Positions 1-6,221 are shown, numbered from the stretch's first letter. The stretch is DNA of 6,883 nt from Microcaldota archaeon (GCA_030040265.1 JASHUB010000015.1:1-6883); one strand, 5' to 3'. Numbers and translations are program-made. The notes: a model not told the origin generated them from the letters alone.

Positions 1-128
1 ACCCGAACAGCAGCGTACAGGACGTGAACGTGACGCTGCACTGGATAAACGACACGCGGCCGGTCGTTGGGCTCGTCTCGCTTGTCTACAACGGCCAGTA
101 CCTCTACGCGAGCAACCTCACCACCTGA
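1..128 (+). CDS. 3' end of a probable secreted/surface protein (partial)
   Basis: An open frame runs from the window edge (first full codon at position 3) to TGA at 126-128, giving 41 C-terminal residues. The piece alternates polar and hydrophobic residues (for example VTLHWI, VVGLVSLVY, QYLYASNLTT), as in a beta-sandwich strand pattern. It contains four N-x-S/T sequons (NSS, NVT, NDT, NLT), which are potential N-glycosylation sites. There is no C-terminal membrane anchor, since the protein ends on the last sequon. GC-rich codon use with ATA for Ile matches the downstream genes. The family cannot be named from this fragment. A secreted or surface-layer-associated protein is the likeliest reading, by inference. 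Confidence 0.6.
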   Translation, partial: PNSSVQDVNVTLHWINDTRPVVGLVSLVYNGQYLYASNLTT

Positions 129-137
129 CGGCATATC

Positions 138-147
138 TTTTTATTAG
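138..147 (+). promoter_or_regulatory. Putative TATA box / T-run between genes
   Basis: The only AT-rich island in the 49-nt gap is TTTTTATTAG, preceded by CATATC. Spacing to the ATG at 178 is about 36 nt, which fits an archaeal TATA box with transcription starting roughly 25 nt downstream and a short leader. The T5 run could equally act as the U-rich terminator of the upstream gene, and both roles may coexist. The match to the archaeal TATA consensus is only moderate. Confidence 0.4.
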
Positions 148-166
148 TTGGTGAGCAAATAGAGTA

Positions 167-172
167 GAGGGA
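167..172 (+). promoter_or_regulatory. Shine-Dalgarno-like GAGGGA
   Basis: GAGGGA lies 5 nt before the ATG at 178, is partly complementary to the 3' end of archaeal 16S rRNA, and supports that ATG as the start. If transcription starts exactly 25 nt after the TATA-like element, the motif would sit at the very 5' end of the mRNA, so its use is uncertain. Confidence 0.4.
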
Positions 173-177
173 ACTTC

Positions 178-912
178 ATGAGCACCATAATTGAGGATGC
201 GCTGGAGACGTATCGCGCGAACATCAAGCTCATCTTCCTGTTCTCGATTATGTTCGTGATCTCGTTCGCCATAGTTCTCTTTGCGCCGCTGCCGACGTAC
301 AACAGCGCCGGCGCGATATTCCTGCGCAGCGCATCGATATTCGTCAACCTTAACGCGTTCACCGCGGCGGTGATAGTCATCTCGGTCGTGTTCTCGCTGC
401 TGTTCACGAGCTTCGCGTACGTCGCGATAAGCCTCATTGTCAAGTCGAAGAGGACGCACGTCAAGACCCCGGCAAAGGTCATGCGCGGCATTGAGGGATA
501 CACGGCGAAGGTGTTCGTTGTCCTCCTCGCGTACATGATAATACTCGCGCTCGTCAACGTGCTCGGCTACTACATAGGCGCTAGCGCTGTCCTCACGGAG
601 CTGTTCGGCTTCGTCATAGGGCTCGCCGTCATCTTCTACGCGCCAAGCGCCATAGTGGTGGACGACAAGAGCATATGGAAGGCGGTGCGCGACAGCGCAA
701 GGCTCATGGTGAGCGCGCCGCAGTACTTCGTGATCTGGCTTGTTTTGATTTCGGCTGTGATCACCGTACTGGACTTCATATTCATCCACCTCCTGGGCAC
801 GCTCCTGGCGCCTTACGCGCTCCTTGTGATAAACCTGCTTTTCGTGGTCCCGTACTTCGTGATCTTCCAGGCGGAGGCGTACATGAAAAGATTCCCGCTG
901 CTGAGGCATTAG
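178..912 (+). CDS. Six-helix membrane protein, DUF4013/DUF7847-like
   Basis: A 244-residue integral membrane protein with no signal peptide. An amphipathic N-terminus (MSTIIEDALETYRANIK) is followed by about six hydrophobic segments near residues 17-36, 61-87, 110-132, 137-158, 183-204 and 211-232. After the fourth helix comes APSAIVVDDKSIWKAVRDSA, followed by RLM. This block resembles the hallmark of the archaeal and bacterial membrane domain family (DUF4013, DUF7847, 'glycerophosphoryl diester phosphodiesterase membrane domain'), where a Pro, a short acidic turn and an A-x-x-x-S helix precede the last helix pair. No catalytic residues are visible, and members of this group generally lack an assigned reaction. 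The ATG at 178 is chosen for the GAGGGA upstream and because hydrophobic segments begin soon after it. It has its own promoter-like element and is followed after 49 nt by another TATA box, so it is probably not in the downstream operon. Family assignment is from memory of motif shape and is moderate; membrane topology is firm. Confidence 0.8.
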   Translation: MSTIIEDALETYRANIKLIFLFSIMFVISFAIVLFAPLPTYNSAGAIFLRSASIFVNLNAFTAAVIVISVVFSLLFTSFAYVAISLIVKSKRTHVKTPAKVMRGIEGYTAKVFVVLLAYMIILALVNVLGYYIGASAVLTELFGFVIGLAVIFYAPSAIVVDDKSIWKAVRDSARLMVSAPQYFVIWLVLISAVITVLDFIFIHLLGTLLAPYALLVINLLFVVPYFVIFQAEAYMKRFPLLRH

Positions 913-924
913 CAGAGGATAGGG

Positions 925-933
925 TATTTAAAT
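925..933 (+). promoter_or_regulatory. Archaeal TATA box of the membrane-protein operon
   Basis: TATTTAAAT, containing the palindrome ATTTAAAT, follows a purine-rich stretch (GGATAGGG, 917-924) in the place of a BRE. Its centre is about 33 nt before the ATG at 962. With the usual 25-27 nt distance, transcription would start near 954-956, leaving a leader of only 6-8 nt with no Shine-Dalgarno motif, so the first gene is expected to be translated from an essentially leaderless mRNA. It is the clearest promoter in the window and the only one seen for the genes from 962 onward. Confidence 0.7.
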
Positions 934-961
934 CAGTCCGCCTATTATTAGACTAGATAGA

Positions 962-2143
962 ATGCGCTATAACGCCTTTCTGTTATGCCTAGTGTCGATA
1001 ATTGCCGTGGGGGCTCTCTCGGGGTCAGCTTCCGCGCAGGACTCGTTTTCGCCGTTCCTCATGCAGGCCTTTTTCGCCACGCCGGGCTTCGCAGCGCTCG
1101 TCGGGATAGCGGTCGTCGCGCTGACGGTCAACATCTGCGTTGTGGCCATAGGTTACATAGTAGGCAAGATTGTACCTGCATCCGGGATAAACTCCTGGAT
1201 ATCCAATGAGTACTGGGAGATCGCGAAGAGCGCGCTGATCATCGCCGCAATCTTCGGCATCCTCGTCTTCCTTGGCAATGTGGCGCTGGACATCTCTGGC
1301 ACGTGCGGCACCCCCAGCGGGAATCCGTTCGGCACCCTGTTCGGCTGCGCGCAATCGTTCCTCGCAGGCGCGCAGACCGGAACGCTCATACCGGCGATAA
1401 ACTCGGCGCTGGACCTTGCGGGAAGCATAGGCTTCCTGCAGCAGGCTACGATATCATATCAGCTTGCCCTGCCTCCTGTCCCGATACCTCCGTTCACTTA
1501 CCCTGTCTTCACGTGGGGCTTCTCAAACCTTGCGCTGTATCCGCCGGCCCAGAACATGCTCTACAGCAACCCGTTCACTTCGATAGGCACGTACGAGTCG
1601 ATAGTGAACGACGAGATAAACTTCCTGCTCCTGCCGATGAGCATGGTCCTGTTCGGCCAGTCCATACTGCTAGACTCGTTCTACGTCCTCGGGCTGTACG
1701 TGCTGCTGCCGATGGGCATAATACTCAGGGCCTTCCCGTTCATCAGGGGAATAGGCGGCACGCTGATTGCCATAGGCATAGGCGTGGGCCTGCTGTATCC
1801 CGCAACGCTGGTGCTGGTCAACCAGCCGATACTAAGCATAATCACCACGTCCGCGCCGGTAGGCACCCCGCCTTGTACGTCGGGTACCATCATATGCGGA
1901 GTCGTCCAGTTCCTTTCTGGGGCGAACAGCTTCAGTTCTTTCGGAGTGGCTTTAGGGAGCGTGGGGGAGCTGTACCCTGCGTTCAACTACCTGCTCAGCT
2001 ACAGCGCGTGGCTCATACTGTACTTCATCCTGTTCATACTTGACGTCGTAATGATATATCCGTTGGTGGACTTCACCGCGAAGCTGCTGGGCAACCCGGC
2101 GGGAGTGAAGCTGTCCATAGGAGGCAAGTTCAAGCTGGCGTGA
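962..2143 (+). CDS. Polytopic membrane protein A, signal peptide plus hairpin plus VirB6/TrbL-like core
   Basis: A 393-residue protein, first of four related genes. Residues 1-25 form a signal peptide (Arg2, hydrophobic core, likely cleavage after ASA before Gln26). A helical hairpin follows (about 43-69 and 87-107); its loop ends in NEYWEIAKS with Glu86. Then comes a loop with Cys115 and Cys129 and a Pro-rich stretch (PPVPIPPFTYP, 171-181). A C-terminal core has helices near 220-250, 252-287 and 340-365. It carries GIILRAFPFIRGIGGTLIA (252-270), matched in gene C by GIILRATFFGRRLGGLLMA. The tail after the last helix (DFTAKLLGNPAGVKLSIGGK and on) resembles the tails of B and C. The motif and topology recall archaeal CedA and bacterial TrbL/VirB6 channel proteins; this is inference, not a database match. 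The ATG at 962 is preferred because it gives a complete signal peptide and sits correctly relative to the TATA box. The stop precedes the next ATG by 2 nt. Confidence 0.85.
   Translation: MRYNAFLLCLVSIIAVGALSGSASAQDSFSPFLMQAFFATPGFAALVGIAVVALTVNICVVAIGYIVGKIVPASGINSWISNEYWEIAKSALIIAAIFGILVFLGNVALDISGTCGTPSGNPFGTLFGCAQSFLAGAQTGTLIPAINSALDLAGSIGFLQQATISYQLALPPVPIPPFTYPVFTWGFSNLALYPPAQNMLYSNPFTSIGTYESIVNDEINFLLLPMSMVLFGQSILLDSFYVLGLYVLLPMGIILRAFPFIRGIGGTLIAIGIGVGLLYPATLVLVNQPILSIITTSAPVGTPPCTSGTIICGVVQFLSGANSFSSFGVALGSVGELYPAFNYLLSYSAWLILYFILFILDVVMIYPLVDFTAKLLGNPAGVKLSIGGKFKLA
1715..1732 (+). repeat. 18-nt direct repeat, copy 1 (Arg-motif codons)
   Basis: GGCATAATACTCAGGGCC encodes G-I-I-L-R-A in gene A and is identical to 5577-5594 in gene C, in the same reading phase. 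It marks the best conserved stretch of the paralogues at DNA level. It is coding sequence, with no sign of independent function. Confidence 0.7.
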
Positions 2144-2149
2144 CCATGA
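2131..2149 (+). promoter_or_regulatory. A/B translational-coupling junction
   Basis: CAAGCTGGCGTGACCATGA holds the stop of gene A (TGA 2141-2143) and the start of gene B (ATG 2146). It matches the C/D junction at 6209-6227 in 17 of 19 positions. GGCGTGA resembles the GGTGA part of an archaeal Shine-Dalgarno sequence close to the ATG, and the 2-nt gap favours termination-reinitiation. A GGAGGC at 2120-2125 is about 20 nt from the ATG, too far for a normal ribosome binding site. Confidence 0.55.
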
Positions 2150-4797
2150 TACAACGAGATACGCTGTTGGCATCGCTGCTCGCTGCAGCCGTGCTTCTGG
2201 GCGTCACGTTTGCGGTCGTGCACGGCACTGCAATCAGCGTCCAGGCAGTCCACGGCGCCAACCAGTCTGCAGCACCGGCACTAGAGTTCGGCGGGCCGGG
2301 ATGCGCATCGCAGACCGGCGCTTGCTCCGTCTCGGGCCACTCAGACTGCGGAGCCGGTTGTGTGGGTAGCAACGGCTGTAGAGAATATCCAGGCCAGTCT
2401 TGCGGGTCGGGTAAGGAGTTATGTGCATGCGCTCCTGACTGGAGAGCCAGCATAAGCGGCACCCTGACAATCATTAAGGGCCAGTCTACCACTCTTACGG
2501 CGACGGCGAGCGGAAGCTCCGGCGGCAACAGTTATGCCTGGACGTACGGGACAACGAGCTGCAGCACCAGCCTTGGTTCGTCTTCATCGGTAGTTGTGGC
2601 TCCGGCCACGAACACGCTGTATTGCGTCGATATTACGGACTCGTATGGCGACGCTTCAACCGCCTCGGTGCAGGTCACCGTGCTCCCGTCCCATCCGGTA
2701 GCAGCTGCACCGACACCGAACCCGGCGCCGCTCGACGCCGGGCAGACGGCCACGCTCAGATCCTCTGTGACGTTCGGGACCCAACCGTACTCTTATGAGT
2801 GGTATTACTCGACCACAAGCATCAGTACATGCGCAAGCGGCCTGGCGGCCGCTCCTGGAGCCAACCTCCAGCCGACATACACATTCAACCCGTCGACCTT
2901 CTCCAGTTTCCCTGTTTGGATCTGCTACCAGGTCACAGATTCGGAGAGCACGCCTTGGACGTCGAACTCGCCGGCAGACAAGGTGACCCTGAACGGAGCG
3001 ATAGGCGCTGGCGGAGCGACTCCCCTATCGCAATCGATAGATGCAGGACAAGCCGCGACACTGACGGCTACGCCATCAGGAGGATCGCAGCCGTATACTT
3101 ATCAATGGTACGAGGACGCGTACGGCAGCACGCCGCCCACAACCTGCGCAGTCACCGGAGCGCCTTGGGCCCAGGTGAGCGGTGCGACTTCGCAGGTGCT
3201 TTCTGCAACCCCACCCTCCAACACTGCTTACTGCTACACCCTTGGCGATTCTTCAGTAGGTACGCCAGTGGCAGCTGCGACATCGATAGTCCCATCGCTT
3301 GTGACGGTCAACCCTGCGCTCACCGCTGCGCCGATAACTCCGAGCACGCCGGTGATAACATACGGCGGCTCCGGGGTGACGCTCAGCTCGCACGCCAGCG
3401 GAGGCACGCCTCCGTACACGTATGAGTGGTATGCAGAGATACCCGGAGTCAGCGGGTGCGGGCCGCCGTACGGCTCCACGGGCTACCCTGGCGCCATATA
3501 TGCTGTCAACCCTCCGGGGAACACCTTCTACTGCTACGCAGTCACGGACAGCGCAACCATCCCTGTCACTGTGGTCTCGCCTCCTGACGAGGTGGTGGTG
3601 AACGTCCCTGCGACTGTCGCGTACAACGCGTGCGGCTTCGCTGGCAGCGCGTCCAATGTGGGATACATCAACGCGCACAACTGGGTCGGCATAAACACTG
3701 CGATAATACTGCTCACGATAATGATCGCCGCGTTCATCTACTCGATCTCCGGGCTCATGCCTTCGACGCTCAGGGAGAAGTTCAGGGGCGCGTCGAGGTA
3801 CGAGGTGATACAGGCTGTCGTCAGCATACTCATAGTGGTGATACTGGTCCTCTTCGCGACGTCAATGTGCTTCGTCGGCGAGTCGATAGCCAGCTCCGTG
3901 ACCAACGGGCACGCGTTCATAACCAACCCTGCAGACTACACCGGCCCGTTCACGTATGCGGAGACGTATGTGCAGGTGCTGCTGTTCTCCAGCGGCCTCG
4001 GCCTGGTCACGAACCTGTATGCGACCGCGGTCGAGTACTCGATAGAGGCCGAGGTGTACGAAGGAATACTGGGCGCGTTCTCGCAGATCCTGCAGTTCAT
4101 AAAAGGGTTGACCCAGACCGTCAATCCCACTTCGTTCCTGCAGTTCTCGGTCACAACAGGATACACGCTGGCCATGGTCTTCCTCGCATATACGGAACTG
4201 TTCACGGGTGTCTACGCGACTGCGGTAGTGATAACCTTCGGCGGGCTCTTCCTGCTCTGGCTGATACTCTTCATAACCTACTCTATAGCGCTCACCATAC
4301 TCGTGCCTGTGTCCATAGTCATGCGCTCGTTCGGTTTCGTCGGCCCCAGGTTGAGGGAAGCCTCTGACCAGCTGCTCGGGCTGGCCATAGCGTTCTACTT
4401 CATACTGCCGCTCATGCTTTCGTTCAACAACTACGTCGTTGGATGGATCTACACCTACTCCAACCCGGCATACGTTGGAACCTACAGCATAGGCAGCCTG
4501 CCTTCATCCAGCGTGTTCTCAGGAGGCCCGCCGAACACAGGGCTCGGTAACCTGCCCGGAGAGCTCGGGGGGCTCATCTCTGGAGGCGACGGAGGAGCGT
4601 TTGGCATCGGCGTGTTATGGACCGCGCCCACCGACGCTTACGTGCTCGGCAACGAGACTGCGCAGTACCTGTTCCAGGGGGTCGTGCTCGTGGCGCTCGA
4701 CTTCGCGGTCACGCTAGGATGCGCGATAGGCCTGTCGAAGGCGCTGGGCGCGATAAACGGGCTCGTCAGCAGCGGTCCGATATGGGGCAAGACATGA
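2146..4797 (+). CDS. Large surface-exposed membrane protein B: Cys-rich segment, four Ig/PKD-like repeats, polytopic core
   Basis: An 883-residue protein, about twice the size of its neighbours (numbering from ATG 2146). A hydrophobic signal segment (about 5-26) is followed by an NQS sequon and an eight-Cys segment (Cys53 to Cys95). Four Ig/PKD-like repeats cover about 100-488, with the recurring pattern SGG-x-x-PY-x-YxWY, a Cys, then NT-x-YCY-x-VTDS. The rest mirrors genes A, C and D: a hairpin (513-535, 554-575) with a basic loop (PSTLREKFRGASRYEVIQ, Glu553), several helices (about 608-628 and 672-728), an Arg motif SIVMRSFGFVGPRLRE (723-738), a helix LLGLAIAFYFILPLML, a Gly-rich loop with an NET sequon, and a last helix ending in IWGKT. 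The ectodomain lies outside the cell if the signal peptide is cleaved, and the basic hairpin loop inside. GTG at 2140 is an alternative start adding two residues; the ATG matches the start position of gene D at its equivalent junction. The likely role is a subunit of the same envelope complex carrying a binding or adhesive arm, by inference. Confidence 0.85.
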   Translation: MIQRDTLLASLLAAAVLLGVTFAVVHGTAISVQAVHGANQSAAPALEFGGPGCASQTGACSVSGHSDCGAGCVGSNGCREYPGQSCGSGKELCACAPDWRASISGTLTIIKGQSTTLTATASGSSGGNSYAWTYGTTSCSTSLGSSSSVVVAPATNTLYCVDITDSYGDASTASVQVTVLPSHPVAAAPTPNPAPLDAGQTATLRSSVTFGTQPYSYEWYYSTTSISTCASGLAAAPGANLQPTYTFNPSTFSSFPVWICYQVTDSESTPWTSNSPADKVTLNGAIGAGGATPLSQSIDAGQAATLTATPSGGSQPYTYQWYEDAYGSTPPTTCAVTGAPWAQVSGATSQVLSATPPSNTAYCYTLGDSSVGTPVAAATSIVPSLVTVNPALTAAPITPSTPVITYGGSGVTLSSHASGGTPPYTYEWYAEIPGVSGCGPPYGSTGYPGAIYAVNPPGNTFYCYAVTDSATIPVTVVSPPDEVVVNVPATVAYNACGFAGSASNVGYINAHNWVGINTAIILLTIMIAAFIYSISGLMPSTLREKFRGASRYEVIQAVVSILIVVILVLFATSMCFVGESIASSVTNGHAFITNPADYTGPFTYAETYVQVLLFSSGLGLVTNLYATAVEYSIEAEVYEGILGAFSQILQFIKGLTQTVNPTSFLQFSVTTGYTLAMVFLAYTELFTGVYATAVVITFGGLFLLWLILFITYSIALTILVPVSIVMRSFGFVGPRLREASDQLLGLAIAFYFILPLMLSFNNYVVGWIYTYSNPAYVGTYSIGSLPSSSVFSGGPPNTGLGNLPGELGGLISGGDGGAFGIGVLWTAPTDAYVLGNETAQYLFQGVVLVALDFAVTLGCAIGLSKALGAINGLVSSGPIWGKT
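2302..2430 (+). other. Eight-cysteine segment of gene B
   Basis: Codes for eight cysteines within 43 residues (53, 60, 68, 72, 78, 86, 93 and 95 of gene B), rich in Gly and Ser, with motifs such as SDCGAGC and ELCAC. It lies directly after the signal segment and before the first Ig-like repeat. The even number and extracytoplasmic position suggest a small disulfide-bonded module with up to four bonds. The paired CxC and CxxxC spacing could also bind metal, but there is no histidine-rich pattern to favour this. I do not recognise the fold. Confidence 0.6.
2443..3609 (+). repeat. Four tandem Ig/PKD-like domain repeats in gene B
   Basis: Approximate repeat limits are 2443-2688, 2689-2997, 2998-3312 and 3313-3609, about 82 to 105 codons each. 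Shared landmarks in order are a strand with T-x-T-L-T/S, SGG-x-x-PY-x-Y-x-W-Y (divergent in repeat 1 as SGGNSYAW), a variable Cys-bearing loop, a strand ending YCY or ICY followed by x-V-T-D-S, and a final V-x-V strand. Cys pairs are 139/160, 229/260, 334/363 and 438/463. This is the pattern of PKD-like and related Ig-like surface domains. The DNA has diverged, so these are old protein-level repeats and not recent DNA duplications. Confidence 0.8.
4794..4797 (+). promoter_or_regulatory. ATGA stop/start overlap of genes B and C
   Basis: The TGA of gene B (4795-4797) overlaps the ATG of gene C (4794-4796), a standard translational-coupling arrangement. No strong Shine-Dalgarno sequence precedes it (GGGGCAAGAC). 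An in-frame ATG at 4617 would add 59 Arg-rich residues inside gene B and destroy the signal peptide, so it is not used. Confidence 0.7.
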
Positions 4798-6221
4798 ACA
4801 AGAAACTTCTCGCACTTACGGCCGTTTCGGCCTTCGCGCTAATGACAGGGCTCGCAGCGGCGCAGGGCTTCGGCGTCGAAGCGAACTTCCAGAACTGGCT
4901 GCCCGCCATCGCCATAGCGATAGTCATAGGCATAATGATCGGAGCGCTGTACTACATGATGGGCTCTGTGCTCAACAACGCGCGCGCCAAGGCAGCCGGC
5001 CTTGGAGAGGTCGGGCAGGGAGTCGGCACGGCGATAGTGGTCGTCCTGCTTCTCGTCATGTTCAACATCTGGGGGCAGGTGTCTTCTGCGCTCGTCCCGG
5101 TCGGGCCTACATCTGGAACCCTGACGCCAGGCACGCTGTACGCGATGTGCCAGGCCGATGGAGCAAGCCAGCTGAACTTCTTGAGCGGCAGCCCGACCGG
5201 CACTGTGTGCGGCGCGGTGAGCAGCGGCATCGATCCTGTGGATTACGGGCTCGTGTCCAGCTATGTCATAATATCGAACCTCACCAGCCAGGCGATAGTC
5301 AACCTGAACTCGATGTACGTATACTGGGGCACCATAGCGTTCCTCCAGTCGGTGACTCCGAGCTTCGGGGTCTGCACGTTCGGCATCTGCTACGTGTCGC
5401 CGTTGCTGACGACTTCATGGTTCGGCATGACCTTCAAGCCGCTTGCCGGCTACGCCATGCTGGATAACTTCGGGAGACCCCTCATGGCGCAGGCCATGCT
5501 CACCTTCTACTCGTTCTTCGTCCAGCAGCTGGTCATACTCATGCTCCTTTACACGTGGCCGTGGATACTGGCCGGAGGCATAATACTCAGGGCCACTTTC
5601 TTCGGCAGGAGGCTCGGAGGCCTGCTGATGGCGATCGCCATCGGCGCGATAATCTTCTTCCCGCTGATGCTCAACATAGAGTACAGCGCGCTGTCCTGCT
5701 GGACCGGATGCAGGTACGCCCCCGTAGGATATCCGAAGTTGTCGAGCATACCGGACCCGACCCAGAACCCGAACTACGGCGTCAACGGGTTCCTCGGCAA
5801 TCCGAGCGACATAAACTTCTTCAAGTTCGCAGATGTAGAGTCCATACTGCAGGGCAACAGCTGCTGGCCCAACGGCGGGGTGGGCCTTCTGGAGGTGCAG
5901 GTGGCCAGCCTCTATCTCGTCCCAGCGGCTAGCATATTCTCCCTCTTGACGAGCATCGGCTCCGGCTTCTCCAGCACGATACCGCCAATACCGTTCAGCA
6001 TCTGCCCTCCGGGCACGTTCGGCAGCTCCAGCAACGGGCTGGGCAACACGCCAGGAGTGATGTCCGCATTCATGTCAATGCTCAACGCGTACGGCCTGCA
6101 GATGATCGCAGGCTTCATACTTCCATTGATGAACATCCTGATAACGCTGTCCGCTATCAGGGGACTCTCGGGACTCTTCGGCGGAGACACTGACATAGCG
6201 GGCATAGGCAAGCTGGTGTGA
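4794..6221 (+). CDS. Polytopic membrane protein C, signal peptide plus hairpin plus VirB6/TrbL-like core
   Basis: A 475-residue protein, third of the four related genes. The signal peptide (Lys3-Lys4, hydrophobic core, likely cleavage after AAA before Gln24) is followed by a hairpin (about 36-57 and 73-98) with a basic loop LNNARAKAAGLGEVGQ (Glu72). A loop region contains Cys119, Cys139 and an NLT sequon. Then come hydrophobic stretches and GMTFKPLAGYAML (211-223), closely matched in gene D by GITFSPFAGMSAV. The core has helices near 240-260 and 262-293 with the motif GIILRATFFGRRLGGLLMA (262-280). An ectoplasmic loop (about 295-365) with Cys302, Cys306 and Cys357 follows, then further hydrophobic stretches, and a last helix (about 436-455) ending in SAIRGLSGLFGGDTDIAGIG. 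That tail (GLSGLFGGD, then Gly-Lys) resembles the ends I associate with archaeal CedA/TrbL-like channel proteins, from memory only. Expression is likely coupled to gene B through ATGA and to gene D by a 2-nt gap. Confidence 0.85.
   Translation: MNKKLLALTAVSAFALMTGLAAAQGFGVEANFQNWLPAIAIAIVIGIMIGALYYMMGSVLNNARAKAAGLGEVGQGVGTAIVVVLLLVMFNIWGQVSSALVPVGPTSGTLTPGTLYAMCQADGASQLNFLSGSPTGTVCGAVSSGIDPVDYGLVSSYVIISNLTSQAIVNLNSMYVYWGTIAFLQSVTPSFGVCTFGICYVSPLLTTSWFGMTFKPLAGYAMLDNFGRPLMAQAMLTFYSFFVQQLVILMLLYTWPWILAGGIILRATFFGRRLGGLLMAIAIGAIIFFPLMLNIEYSALSCWTGCRYAPVGYPKLSSIPDPTQNPNYGVNGFLGNPSDINFFKFADVESILQGNSCWPNGGVGLLEVQVASLYLVPAASIFSLLTSIGSGFSSTIPPIPFSICPPGTFGSSSNGLGNTPGVMSAFMSMLNAYGLQMIAGFILPLMNILITLSAIRGLSGLFGGDTDIAGIGKLV
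5577..5594 (+). repeat. 18-nt direct repeat, copy 2 (Arg-motif codons)
   Basis: Identical to 1715-1732 and in the same codon phase, encoding G-I-I-L-R-A of gene C. Identity ends abruptly on the 3' side (ACTTTC here, TTCCCG in gene A). Confidence 0.7.

Noticed and set aside
118..909. Long open frame on the minus strand (263 codons) opposite the six-helix protein gene
   Set aside because: Its product is a charged, Arg/Glu/His/Tyr-rich low-order sequence typical of antisense translation of a membrane protein gene; the plus-strand gene has clear helices and a ribosome site.
1303..2043. Open frame in another plus frame inside gene A (246 codons)
   Set aside because: Arg/His/Pro-rich out-of-frame translation of GC-rich coding DNA, with no recognisable structure.
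2140..2142. GTG as the start of gene B
   Set aside because: Possible, but overlaps the stop of gene A and adds only two residues; the ATG at 2146 occupies the same position as the start of gene D in the near-identical junction.
3399..3414. Perfect inverted repeat CGGAGGC-AC-GCCTCCG
   Set aside because: It results from codons for the Ser-Gly-Gly-Thr-Pro-Pro motif of the fourth Ig-like repeat, has no T-run, and lies mid-gene, so it is not supported as a terminator or regulatory hairpin.
2443..3609. CRISPR-like or satellite repeat array
   Set aside because: Repetition is at protein level, with diverged DNA and unequal unit length; no identical repeats with spacers.
3630..4367. Open frame in another plus frame inside gene B (245 codons)
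   Set aside because: Same shadow pattern (Arg/His-rich), while gene B shows helices and motifs shared with its neighbours.
4617..4793. 59-residue N-terminal extension of gene C from an upstream ATG
   Set aside because: The extension is an Arg-rich out-of-frame read of gene B and would bury the signal peptide; the ATGA overlap at 4794 is the natural start.
4794..6221. Naming the genes cedA, trbL or virB6
   Set aside because: Resemblance rests on motif shape and topology recalled from memory, with no ATPase or other secretion gene in the window; a gene symbol would overstate it.
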